Under the pieces are notes generated by a model. It saw only the letters and a program-made list of their open reading frames with translations, made no database searches and was not told the origin of the DNA. Both the position numbers and the translations under genes were made by a program. Source: Clostridiales bacterium (GTDB lineage Bacteria; Bacillota; Clostridia; Saccharofermentanales; Saccharofermentanaceae). From it: DNA of 64,000 bases. The DNA lies in contig JAFRST010000054.1 of assembly GCA_017427465.1 (NCBI GenBank), forward strand, positions 23,776 through 87,775, written 5' to 3'. Below are positions 1-7,934 of this stretch, piece after piece (position 1 is the stretch's first letter; every line of letters starts with the position of its first letter).

Positions 1-2516
1 ACATAAAGGTCTGCCAAAGGGATCTCATCAGCGAATTCGACCATGTATCCTACGCAGACTCCGCCCAGCGAATAATTGATGATGGTCTTATCCGGGAAGA
101 ATTCTTCTATTGGTTCGTACCACCCGCATCCGCCGTTCTCGTTGCCGGCCGTCACGCTGTCGCCTATAAAGCAGATGGTCCCGGCGTTCTCCATGGCGCA
201 GTACCAGGTGCCGTCTGTCATTTCATCAGTCAGGACAAGGCCGGTTGTCTTGGTCCTCATAAATCCGTCGCCATTGAAGTAATATCTCTCAGTAACCGAA
301 GTGATATCCATCTTATGACCGAAGACCACTTCAGTTACAGTCTCGTTAGCAAGGGCAGCACGCGCGATGTCATCTGTCGTAAGATGACTCCTGACTTCCG
401 GATCAGTCATGATCTCATATATCGGAACGGCGCGATAATTGCCGTCCGCGGGAGCATAAGTGTAGAGAGGAACGATGCTTCCGCCTGTCACCTGCTTCGA
501 ATCGCGGTCGACATATACATCTACGAGCATGCTGGTGTCACCCTGATCCTTACGGTATATGTTCGCAAAGTTCCCGGGACAGTATGCGGTAAAGACATTC
601 CTGCCGTTATATTCCTCTATCGTGACCGGCTCAACGGCATGCGGATGGTCGCCCAATATGATGTCTGCGCCGTTTTCCTTGAAAATGTTAAACCAGACTT
701 CCTGCTCCTTGTCGATACCGTTCGAGAACTGTGTGCCTATGTGGGGAAGGACCAGTATCAGGTCAGGGGCCAGATCTTTGGCCCTTCTGAAGTCTTCTTC
801 CACATCAGCTTTAAGCTTCTCGAACTTCGCTCCGTCCGTTCCGCCGATCACTGATGTAATGTAAGAATACTGACCGTCTATGAGCTCCTCGGTATCGATG
901 TAGTTGCTGCCAAAAGTATATGAGAGTATAGCGATCTTAACGCCGTCACATTCGATTATCTTTACCCTGTTCTGATTTTTATCTTCAAAGCTCTTATATG
1001 AACCCGTGTGCTCAAGACCAATGCTGTCTAAAACATCTATGGTCCTCAAAGCGCCCTCCTCGCCCTTGTCCATCAGGTGGTTGTTGGCAGTCGTCACGAG
1101 ATCAAAGCCCGCATCCTTTATCGCAGCCCCGAACTCATCGGGAAAATTGATATAGAACGGCTTGCCGTCATTGAAGTTGCCCGTCGAATAGCCTTTGTCT
1201 GCTCCCGCCATCGGTCCTTCGAGAACTCCTATAGCCAGGTCGGCAGATGATATGTAAGGTGCCGCGTACTCGAAAACATCACTGTAATCGTAGCCTTCGC
1301 CGTTATATCCCAGCGCCACCTGGTCTTCGAGAAGTAAAAGATCGCCTGCGAAAGTGATCCTTAACGAATTATCGTATGCTTCCTTCTGTTCTGCAGACAT
1401 TACCGGGTAGATGATATTCTCATCAGCCGTATTCTCGGCCTCACGGGCTGCCTTTATCCCCTTTACGGCATTAAAAACAGCCAGGGTAACAAAGCCCAGG
1501 AGCACGAGTACCGTTATGACTTTGGCAAGCGTGATCTTCTTTTTATTGGCAAGGAAGATGTCAGCCCCGGCAGAAAGGAACCTGTTCAGATATTTAGCGA
1601 CAAAGTCATTTCCGAATATAAAACATAATCCCAGGGCAATAACCGCTGCGGCCGCAAATTTCAACGGTGTGGAAAGCGGCTTCATAAGATACCGGCTGGT
1701 CCATATGGTAAACATCCTCTGGAACACGAATATCCACAGCGAATTACGCCCGAACATTGTAAGGAACGGCACTTTCTTGTTGATGGCAAGACAACCTATA
1801 GAGAATATTACAAGGAAAGCGATTATGAACATTATCGCCCTGCGGATGATATCCTTCGGATCATCGTAGGCAAAGATCTTCATGTCTCCGTCATTAAATC
1901 CCAGTACTGAGCGTGCCGCAAAGGCTACGGAGCCTGCTCCGAAAAGCACCACGGCGCCTATCGCAAAGCGCTTGCCGTATCTTGTATTGATGATCTCCCT
2001 GCTCTTTTCTTCACTATACTTATAGCCGAGCATATAGAAAGGATAGAATCCTATTATCCTTGCTGCTGCGAACTGATTGTCTATCGCCGGGAAATATCCG
2101 ACGATAAATGCCAGCGCGAACAGTATGACGGTGATCCCCTTAAGCTTTGCGATCTTGGGAGCCGTAAGCCTCCACGCAATGAGCGCTACCAGATACCAAT
2201 AAGAATAGATCGGCTCAAGATATGACGTATAGCCTTCGATAAATACGGTTATGCTGTTGAATATAAAGAACAGGAATATCAGCTTGATGATGGATCCGGC
2301 CGTCCCCGATTTCTCGCTCTTGCCAAAATAACCTGACACAAAAATGAATGCGGGCATGTGGAACAGATATATGTAGTCAACTACCGCATCTATGGCAGCT
2401 GAAGTGTGCTGGATCTGATACAGGATGTGGGCAAATACCACCAGGATAATCAAAAAGCCCTTGATGTTATCCCAATAGGCACTGCGTTCCTTATCCGGAA
2501 TCGCGCAAGTGTTCAT
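1..2516 (-). CDS. Acyltransferase-3 / CapA-like phosphatase / SGNH fusion protein (partial, C-terminus beyond left edge)
   Basis: The frame is open for 838 codons from the ATG at 2516 to the window edge; I read every codon and found no stop. Residues 1 to about 365 are a polytopic acyltransferase-3 domain of the fucose-O-acetylase type (YWDNIKGFLIILVVFAH near the start), ending in a transmembrane helix. Residues from about 385 match CapA/PgsA-type metallophosphatases: FAGDLL with Asp392, NNH at 478-480, a PH pair at 591-592 and GDHPH at 622-626. A third domain starts near residue 783 with FIGDSVTAG (GDS at 785-787), which is block I of SGNH esterases. An extracytoplasmic role in acylating, trimming or deacylating a surface polymer is inferred. 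The start lies 5 bases after the upstream small gene's stop, so the two are probably co-translated. The true C-terminus is not visible. Confidence 0.85.
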   Translation of the reverse strand, partial: MNTCAIPDKERSAYWDNIKGFLIILVVFAHILYQIQHTSAAIDAVVDYIYLFHMPAFIFVSGYFGKSEKSGTAGSIIKLIFLFFIFNSITVFIEGYTSYLEPIYSYWYLVALIAWRLTAPKIAKLKGITVILFALAFIVGYFPAIDNQFAAARIIGFYPFYMLGYKYSEEKSREIINTRYGKRFAIGAVVLFGAGSVAFAARSVLGFNDGDMKIFAYDDPKDIIRRAIMFIIAFLVIFSIGCLAINKKVPFLTMFGRNSLWIFVFQRMFTIWTSRYLMKPLSTPLKFAAAAVIALGLCFIFGNDFVAKYLNRFLSAGADIFLANKKKITLAKVITVLVLLGFVTLAVFNAVKGIKAAREAENTADENIIYPVMSAEQKEAYDNSLRITFAGDLLLLEDQVALGYNGEGYDYSDVFEYAAPYISSADLAIGVLEGPMAGADKGYSTGNFNDGKPFYINFPDEFGAAIKDAGFDLVTTANNHLMDKGEEGALRTIDVLDSIGLEHTGSYKSFEDKNQNRVKIIECDGVKIAILSYTFGSNYIDTEELIDGQYSYITSVIGGTDGAKFEKLKADVEEDFRRAKDLAPDLILVLPHIGTQFSNGIDKEQEVWFNIFKENGADIILGDHPHAVEPVTIEEYNGRNVFTAYCPGNFANIYRKDQGDTSMLVDVYVDRDSKQVTGGSIVPLYTYAPADGNYRAVPIYEIMTDPEVRSHLTTDDIARAALANETVTEVVFGHKMDITSVTERYYFNGDGFMRTKTTGLVLTDEMTDGTWYCAMENAGTICFIGDSVTAGNENGGCGWYEPIEEFFPDKTIINYSLGGVCVGYMVEFADEIPLADLY

Positions 2517-2521
2517 AAAGC

Positions 2522-2788
2522 TCAGGCCTCGTTAGTAACCCTTATCTGGAATCTGTCGAACCTGACCTTCTCCGTATACTGCTCACGGAAGAAGATGGTC
2601 TGGCCGAAAGCCGCAAATTCCTTGGTATTTTTCTTCATCCACATGGGAACGGGGATGTCGAGCTGCCTGCAGAGCTCTATGAGGGCTTTTTCCAGACACT
2701 TTGAATAAGATGTGTCTGTGTCCTCCGTTGTGACCGTTTTTATCTCGGTCATTCTGTTCGCTACAAAGAGACGGCCTTCAAGAGTCAA
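2522..2788 (-). CDS. Small conserved clostridial protein of unknown function
   Basis: I place the start at a TTG (2788) because GGAGG stands 9 bases before it, giving 88 residues that begin with a GRLFVANRM segment. An ATG at 2866 in the same frame would add 26 residues but has no ribosome site, and the added part does not look like protein. The core ELCRQLDIPVPMWMKKN followed by FDRFQIR resembles small uncharacterised clostridial proteins of 80-90 residues that I know only as hypothetical. It is soluble, with no signal peptide. It lies directly upstream of the acyltransferase/CapA fusion, 5 bases apart. Function unknown. Confidence 0.6.
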   Translation of the reverse strand: MTLEGRLFVANRMTEIKTVTTEDTDTSYSKCLEKALIELCRQLDIPVPMWMKKNTKEFAAFGQTIFFREQYTEKVRFDRFQIRVTNEA

Positions 2789-2920
2789 ACCCCGTTTCCT
2801 CCCCAAAACATTGATTTCTTTGCCACTATTTTGCCTTTTTTGAATCTTAAAGTAAATAATTGACATGGTAAGATATGGTTGTTCAAAGTAATTGTTCCTT
2901 ACTTCATAACACCCTCCTTA

Positions 2921-2956
2921 AGACACTGACACCCCCTCGTCAGTGTCTTTTATTTT
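2921..2956 (+). terminator. Hairpin followed by T-run, no gene before it on this strand
   Basis: A 10-bp perfect stem (agacactgac / gtcagtgtct) with an 8-base loop is followed by tttatttt on the plus strand. No plus-strand gene precedes it. On the minus strand the same hairpin stands just ahead of GGAGGG and a two-codon frame (ATG AAG TAA), upstream of the small gene at 2522-2788, so it could be a leader structure instead. The rest of 2789-3121 shows no gene. Confidence 0.5.
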
Positions 2957-3121
2957 CGGGTTTTTTCGAAAGCATAAAAATCCTTGATAGTAAAAATAAC
3001 AATAAAACCTACTTATATGACTTCTTTTCTTATTGATAATGTAAAAATCAAGTTGTAAAATGAAATAGAAATTATATTTGCGGATTTTCTACGAACATCC
3101 GTGATACAGGAGGTCACAATC

Positions 3122-3967
3122 ATGAAGAAATGTCCCGATTGCGGTATGGTCATTGCCAATCAGGCTATCAGATGCCCTAAGTGTAAGTATACATTCACAT
3201 CAGCAGACGAGAGTGCAGGCGGCGGTGATTCTGCTGCAGTTACTCCTCAGGCAGCAGCTGTTTCAGCAGCAGCTACAGGCAAGTCCGATAAGGTTGCCGG
3301 CATTATGCCTATGATCGAGGTTAACAAGGACAACGTTGACACTCTCTATGAACAGCTCAAGGCAGCTATCGTTAAGAGAAAGACAGAGTTCGATCACTTC
3401 ATCGACTTCCTCGAGAACAGAACATCATGGCTCACATCTCCTGCAGAAGTTAAGGGTTCCCTCGCTTGCGAGAAGGGTCTTCTTATCAGAAGCGTTGCAG
3501 TTGCCAAGCAGCTCTTAAGAATCAAGGATACGATCATGCCTCAGCTCGACGAAGAGTCCGCTATCATCATCGCTCTCTTCCACGAAGTCGGTAAGGTAGG
3601 TATCGAGGGCAAGCCTCTCTTCATCCAGGAAGAGTCAAGCTCTTTGGGCAGCACATCTACTCTGGGTCTTTCTTTCTCCAGCAGATTGTCAGGCGCATCC
3701 TCCAACTCAACACCTACTTACACCATCAACAACAAGCTCGTTCACATGAACGTAGGTGTAAGATCCCTCTTCCTCGTTTCGCAGTATATGCTGCTCTCTG
3801 ACGATGAAGCTCAGGCTATCAGCTATGGTTCTGACGTTGAGCTCTTAGGCGGCAAGCTCTCACCTTACACACTCCTCCTCTCTACAGCTCTTCAGATGCA
3901 GAAGTCGATCTATGAGGATTCTGATGTTGTTTCAGGTTACAGCTTCACGGTGATCAACGCTAACTGA
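3122..3967 (+). CDS. Zinc-ribbon protein with degenerate HD-like domain
   Basis: The start is the ATG at 3122, with AGGAGGT 6 bases upstream; a frame extension back to 3101 lacks a site. Residues 1-25 form a zinc ribbon (Cys4, Cys7, Cys18, Cys21). An Ala/Ser-rich linker follows to about residue 70. From about residue 85 the order of motifs follows small clostridial/phage HD phosphohydrolases: the usual EHS segment reads IRS, HDLGKIG reads HEVGKVG (His154, Glu155), the GHGEKS segment keeps its His (208), and the final AIRWH His is absent (AISYG). At least two metal ligands are therefore lost and the metal-binding Asp is Glu. A binding or scaffold role rather than catalysis is inferred. It stands alone, with a terminator after it. 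Confidence 0.75.
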   Translation: MKKCPDCGMVIANQAIRCPKCKYTFTSADESAGGGDSAAVTPQAAAVSAAATGKSDKVAGIMPMIEVNKDNVDTLYEQLKAAIVKRKTEFDHFIDFLENRTSWLTSPAEVKGSLACEKGLLIRSVAVAKQLLRIKDTIMPQLDEESAIIIALFHEVGKVGIEGKPLFIQEESSSLGSTSTLGLSFSSRLSGASSNSTPTYTINNKLVHMNVGVRSLFLVSQYMLLSDDEAQAISYGSDVELLGGKLSPYTLLLSTALQMQKSIYEDSDVVSGYSFTVINAN

Positions 3968-3989
3968 TTCGGGTGACAAATTAACAGTT

Positions 3990-4022
3990 AAGAGGTTGTC
4001 TTTACGGCAACCTCTTTTATTT
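3990..4022 (+). terminator. Rho-independent terminator of the zinc-ribbon/HD gene
   Basis: The stem aagaggttg / caacctctt with a 9-base loop is followed by tttatttttc, 22 bases after the stop codon. Confidence 0.85.
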
Positions 4023-4042
4023 TTCTGAATTGCAAAAGAAAG

Positions 4043-4066
4043 AAGCTGCCCTGTACAGAGCAGCTT
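4043..4066 (-). terminator. Palindromic terminator downstream of the 4.1-kb lipoprotein gene
   Basis: A nearly perfect 24-base palindrome (AAGCTGC outer stem, CTGTACAG inner stem) lies 36 bases after the minus-strand stop. The following minus-strand sequence is pyrimidine-rich (TTCTTTCTTTT). Confidence 0.6.
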
Positions 4067-4101
4067 TTTCCTTGTGTATCTATGCTTTTGGATCGTGCCG
4101 T

Positions 4102-5967
4102 TTATGCGGGTTCGATCATGGAAAGGATAGCTTCGAACGGCTTATCGCCTTCGTTCGCATTATAGAAGCTGTCGAAAACAGACTTGCAGTAGATCCTTAC
4201 GACAACTTGGTCTTTTGTTAATACATCGATGTAATTGGCCTTGTCCGTGTATAACAACTCGACTACTTCTCCCTTGTTAAGGGTCTTATACTCGTTAACC
4301 AGACTGCCGTTTCTGATGATCTGACCGTTAGAACGTTCCGTAAGCTTTACCTCGCAGGAAGAACTCAGTATGTATTCGTCGGAGCAGGGAGTTAATACAC
4401 CGTTGCCTGTCAATCTGTAAGCGTTCTTGATGCTGATGACTCCGTTCATATGATCGTAATCGTAGCAAATGATCGAAGCGGGGGTCCTGACCTCTCCGTC
4501 AAAGGCCAAAGCACAAGAGCTTGCTGATTTGATCGAGTCAGAAGTTACGCTGTAGATATTAAGTAATTTCAAGTCGCCTTCCAGAATGGTCTGTACCAGG
4601 ATAAATGCTTTGCCTTCAACCTTTGTGAGGTATGCCTTGTTGATAGTTACATCCTTTGTATCCGTATAATCACACTGTACCGTATAGCTCTTGGAGTTGT
4701 ATGTGATCCTGAGCTGATGATCGCCATAGGGCTCTATATAGAAGCTTCCGAAATTGCCGTCTGCCCATGTCGTTCCGTTCTTGACCGGCGAGAATGCTAC
4801 GACCTGCTTGTCATTAAGCTTGCTGATGTCGTTATTGTATGAGGCACTCGAGGAATCGAAAAGGCTCATAACGGCCTTATATGTCCAGCGGTAGTCATTC
4901 TGGTCATAATATGTGCAGCACAGATCCGTGAAATCCACCCTGATGATCATATTCTTGGAATTTTTGATATCGATATATTCGACTTCATTTACTGCGACAG
5001 GTTCAACGCTCTCGCCTTTTGTGATCGTATACTTCTCTGAAGTTACCTTACCGTCCTTTACTACATAACCTGTCATTTCATTCTTTGCCCAGACCGGGAT
5101 CCATGCGCCGAGTTCACTGTAGTTATCGGCAGGAATAGGCATTCCGTTTGAAGATACCTTGTAGTTTCTTTCAAAAGAGATAACGTCTGTCTGGCAGTCT
5201 GTGCCGTTATATTCATAGCACCAGAAAGATTTTGTGTTGTTGAATGAAGGACCTGATATTATGAGGTTTTCAACACCGATGCGCTCGATCGAGTTTTCGG
5301 TGACTTCGTATACATTAAGCTCGTTATTGTAGCAGCCGCGCACAACTCCGATATAGATATATGTCTTTCCGTTGCTTCTGATAAGCCATGCATCGCTGAA
5401 GCCCGTTACAGAAGAAATGTCAGCCTTGCTGACAGCTCCGTCAGTAACGAATGCGATCTTTGCGCCGTCGGGATAAAGCTTTACCTTGCCGAAGCTTTCA
5501 TTAAGAGCAAAGCCGTTATCATAATCCATTGCATAAACAGTACCGTCAGGGATCTTCGCAAAAGAAGTAGCCTTGCTGCTGTTGTTGTTATTGTTCTGTG
5601 CAGGTGTGGGAGTTGCCGTAACTTCGGATGTCGGGGCAGGTGTTACCGTACCCTGATTGCTCTCTTCTGTGCCTTCAAAGGGAATAACGTTCTGATTATC
5701 GATCTCTGTCTCACCGCTTACAGAAGGCGCTGCAATTACGTCATTAGCCTCATTTCCTGCGCCGCTGTTGTCAGCTCCTTCCGGCATGTCGTAACCGCTA
5801 ACGATAACGCTTTCGATCGTGATGCCGTCAGCATTGACCTCTGTCGTACAGCCGGTGGCTGCCATAACGAGAGCTCCTGTCATTACTATTGTTCCGAGCA
5901 CAGCAGTCTTTTTTCCGGAAGCTCCTGTAATCGTTCCCTTCTTGATCGGTTTTGTTATGAACTTCAT
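4102..5967 (-). CDS. Large lipoprotein with two copies of the domain found in the neighbouring BlaR1-like receptor
   Basis: A 621-residue exported lipoprotein with a long N-region, a hydrophobic segment and the lipobox MAATGC; the ribosome site AAAGGAG is well placed before ATG 5967. A low-complexity linker (TPAPTSE, NNNNNSS) runs to about residue 135. Two tandem copies of one beta-rich domain follow, roughly residues 138-390 and 395-621. The first copy aligns with the C-terminal ectodomain of the M56 receptor at 7935-10394: YIYIGVVRG vs YIYVGTSRD, NYKVSSNGMP vs YYKVGSDGMP, EMTGYVVKDG vs EMTGFIVRDG. The second copy shares FGSFYIEP and LRITYN with the same receptor domain. Its promoter carries three BlaI-type operators, so it is very likely controlled by the BlaI homologue at 10.4 kb. 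No catalytic residues were recognised; ligand binding at the cell surface is a guess. Confidence 0.85.
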   Translation of the reverse strand: MKFITKPIKKGTITGASGKKTAVLGTIVMTGALVMAATGCTTEVNADGITIESVIVSGYDMPEGADNSGAGNEANDVIAAPSVSGETEIDNQNVIPFEGTEESNQGTVTPAPTSEVTATPTPAQNNNNNSSKATSFAKIPDGTVYAMDYDNGFALNESFGKVKLYPDGAKIAFVTDGAVSKADISSVTGFSDAWLIRSNGKTYIYIGVVRGCYNNELNVYEVTENSIERIGVENLIISGPSFNNTKSFWCYEYNGTDCQTDVISFERNYKVSSNGMPIPADNYSELGAWIPVWAKNEMTGYVVKDGKVTSEKYTITKGESVEPVAVNEVEYIDIKNSKNMIIRVDFTDLCCTYYDQNDYRWTYKAVMSLFDSSSASYNNDISKLNDKQVVAFSPVKNGTTWADGNFGSFYIEPYGDHQLRITYNSKSYTVQCDYTDTKDVTINKAYLTKVEGKAFILVQTILEGDLKLLNIYSVTSDSIKSASSCALAFDGEVRTPASIICYDYDHMNGVISIKNAYRLTGNGVLTPCSDEYILSSSCEVKLTERSNGQIIRNGSLVNEYKTLNKGEVVELLYTDKANYIDVLTKDQVVVRIYCKSVFDSFYNANEGDKPFEAILSMIEPA

Positions 5968-5994
5968 ATTAGTGTCTCCTTTATCTGTGCATTG

Positions 5995-6080
5995 ATTCTA
6001 CGTTTGTAGAATTCTTTTCACGCGGTCATTCTACATTTGTAGAAAACGAATGTCAATAGTTTTTTCTACATTTGTAGAAT
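5995..6080 (-). promoter_or_regulatory. BlaI-type triple operator and promoter of the 4.1-kb lipoprotein
   Basis: Three 18-base palindromes of the BlaI/MecI type (core TACA-N2-TGTA) lie at 5995-6012, 6028-6045 and 6063-6080, spaced 33 and 35 bases apart. On the minus strand a -35 TTGACA (6056-6051) and a -10 TAGAAT (6033-6028) are separated by 17 bases. The middle operator covers the -10 box and part of the spacer, the classic repression geometry. Confidence 0.9.
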
Positions 6081-6141
6081 ATTTTTTGAAAATCTTTTTA
6101 ATGCCCAGTAAATCAGGCATTTGCGGTTCATGTTTTCGAGA

Positions 6142-6175
6142 TAAAAAACAAAAGGGACCGGCAATTCCGGTCCCT
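6142..6175 (-). terminator. Rho-independent terminator of the 6.2-kb lipoprotein gene
   Basis: The stem agggaccgg / ccggtccct with loop caatt is followed on the minus strand by TTTGTTTTTTATC, 28 bases after the stop codon. Confidence 0.9.
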
Positions 6176-6202
6176 CATGTTCCCTTCAAAAGAGTGCTGT
6201 TG

Positions 6203-7399
6203 TTATCTGTTTAAGAGAATGTCATCGATATCTGTGGATACAAGGCCCAGACCGCCGAGAGCTTCAGCTCTGGCGAAGATCATTTCTTCAAGCTGTGAGT
6301 GATCGTAAACCTTGAGGCCATAGTAATTTAATACGCTCACGACCTCGTTCGTGCTCTTGAAGTTCTCATCTGTTGTCGTATCTTTGCCGTTGGAATCCCA
6401 TACGCTGTATGTATAGTAGTTGGGGTTATCGTCGATATAGAACTGTGTTATCGTCCAGTCAGTATAAGGAACTTCAAGACCGTCTGTATACCAATATATA
6501 TAGTGATAATCATAGGACGAATCCATATAACTGAAGTTGCTGTAATCGACTTCTATGCGGGTCTTCTCGCAGCTGAACAGGGACTTATAGTCACCGTTGC
6601 CGTCTACGAAGCCTCTTCTGTAGAAATATGCGTGTGAACCGTTTGAGCCCTCACACTGCACCTGTCCCTTGTCGGAGATCGTTACATAACTTCTGTACCA
6701 GCTGTCTGTCTCGTAGCAGATATAGAGCTTGCCGTTAAACTCTTTGATGATGTAATAACGGTTGGCAGCATCACCTATTCTATCGAAAGAGATATTCAGC
6801 AGCAATTCGGGAACTCCGTCATTGCCGCAATCGATATAGCTGTAAGATACGCAGTTATTTCTGTTGACAGCGCCCGTCATCTCATCACCTTCCAGTTTGT
6901 CCAAAAGGTCTGACAAAGTCTCATTACCGTCATGGTTCTCACCATCCCATCTTCTTCCTGCACCGGCCTTGTTGTTCAGGAAAGACTCATAGAGGGTCTT
7001 ATCTGATGAAAGCTTATTGGTATTGTCAGCGGGCTTATTTGAATCGGTGTTTGCGGGCTCCTGATTCTCCGGCGCCTTGGTCGTCACGGGAGTATTAACT
7101 GCAGGATCCATATTCGCGTTTCCGATATCGGAAGGCTTGGATTCATCAGAATCAGATCCCGGCAGCGTTACGTCAGGAATATTGACATTGCTTCCGTTTA
7201 CCTGGATATTTGCTCCGTCGAGCATTCCGTCAACATCGGATCCGCTGATCTCGAGCTTATCGATCGTAATGCCGTCTGCCTTGATCTCAGCGTTGCATCC
7301 TGTTGCCGTAAATGCGATCGCGCCTGTAAGAAGAGCTGCTGCCACTGAATAAGCCTTAGTGCTTCTTCCTGTAATTGTTTCCTTCTTTATAGTTTTCAT
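6203..7399 (-). CDS. BlaI-regulated lipoprotein with a DGVPELLL-type domain
   Basis: A 398-residue exported lipoprotein (lipobox FTATGC) with ribosome site AAAGGAG. Its N-terminus is clearly paralogous to that of the 4.1-kb lipoprotein (both carry KADGIT or NADGIT followed by a short acidic segment). A Pro/Asn/Thr-rich linker extends to about residue 135. The globular part contains YIDCGNDGVPELLL, the signature of a common clostridial exported domain with a calcium-loop-like turn. A similar segment (INKDLIPELVV) occurs in the first ectodomain of the M56 receptor at 7935-10394. The C-terminal ~170 residues are Tyr/Asp-rich with no recognised motif. Its upstream 110 bases are nearly identical to those of the 4.1-kb gene, including three operators, so the two lipoproteins should be induced together. 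Confidence 0.85.
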   Translation of the reverse strand: MKTIKKETITGRSTKAYSVAAALLTGAIAFTATGCNAEIKADGITIDKLEISGSDVDGMLDGANIQVNGSNVNIPDVTLPGSDSDESKPSDIGNANMDPAVNTPVTTKAPENQEPANTDSNKPADNTNKLSSDKTLYESFLNNKAGAGRRWDGENHDGNETLSDLLDKLEGDEMTGAVNRNNCVSYSYIDCGNDGVPELLLNISFDRIGDAANRYYIIKEFNGKLYICYETDSWYRSYVTISDKGQVQCEGSNGSHAYFYRRGFVDGNGDYKSLFSCEKTRIEVDYSNFSYMDSSYDYHYIYWYTDGLEVPYTDWTITQFYIDDNPNYYTYSVWDSNGKDTTTDENFKSTNEVVSVLNYYGLKVYDHSQLEEMIFARAEALGGLGLVSTDIDDILLNR

Positions 7400-7426
7400 A
7401 TTAAATTCTCCTTTATTTGCGTGCTG

Positions 7427-7512
7427 ATTCTACGTTTGTAGAATTCCTTTCACGCGGTCATTCTACATTTGTAGAAAACGAATGTCAATAGATTTTTCTA
7501 CATTTGTAGAAT
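7427..7512 (-). promoter_or_regulatory. BlaI-type triple operator and promoter of the 6.2-kb lipoprotein
   Basis: Operators at 7427-7444, 7460-7477 and 7495-7512 have the same sequences and spacing as those at 5995-6080. TTGACA (7488-7483) and TAGAAT (7465-7460) are 17 bases apart. The block is a near-exact copy of the upstream region of the neighbouring lipoprotein gene. Confidence 0.9.
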
Positions 7513-7617
7513 ATTTTTCGAGGGAAGCGAAAAGGTGACTTCTTGAATCTTGCTTCTGTGCTGTGCCGGAGAAAAGCGCTGAATCAAGAGTGTGGTTGCG
7601 GGCATATCGCCTGCCGG

Positions 7618-7877
7618 CGGATTGCCTTCACGAAAGCTTCACAAAAACGACCTTTTTCGTGAAGGAAAAATGCAAATGACCACTGATTTGCACAAAAGCT
7701 TCACGAAAAACGCTCAAATTGTGAAGATTTCAGGTAGCGGGGTTTTCTGGCACTGCCCAGTGCGTAAAAAGTGCAGTAAAAATGGCCATTTTACGCGCGG
7801 TTTTACGCATTTTTCTTCTAACTAGTGTGAATCCGTGCCTAAAAGTGCTTCAAAAACGCACGAATTACGCACGCACA
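7618..7877. repeat. Dispersed intergenic repeat, copy A (about 260 bp)
   Basis: This gene-free stretch contains several inverted motifs (cttcacgaaa / ttcgtgaag, ttttacgc, gcacgaa). It shares ordered blocks with 63594-63859: an identical gtgaagatttcaggtagcgg core (7721-7740 here), a later act-agt-g and gtgcctaaa block, and cgcgcacataaa/cgcacataaaa at the right end next to a terminator. A 77-codon frame across it looks random. No transposase is nearby. Confidence 0.7.
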
Positions 7878-7909
7878 TAAAAAAGGCTGTCTCATCAACT
7901 GAAACAGCC
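7878..7909 (-). terminator. Rho-independent terminator of the BlaI/receptor operon
   Basis: The stem ggctgtctca / tgaaacagcc is followed by TTTTTTATG on the minus strand, about 25 bases after the receptor stop codon. Confidence 0.9.
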
Positions 7910-7934
7910 CTCTGCATTTGAATTCAACCCGGAT

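Noticed and set aside
315..854. 179-codon frame on the plus strand
   Set aside because: It is the exact complement phase of the CapA-like fusion gene.
7592..7825. 77-codon frame inside repeat copy A
   Set aside because: No ribosome site; the matching frame is not kept in copy B at 63.6 kb.
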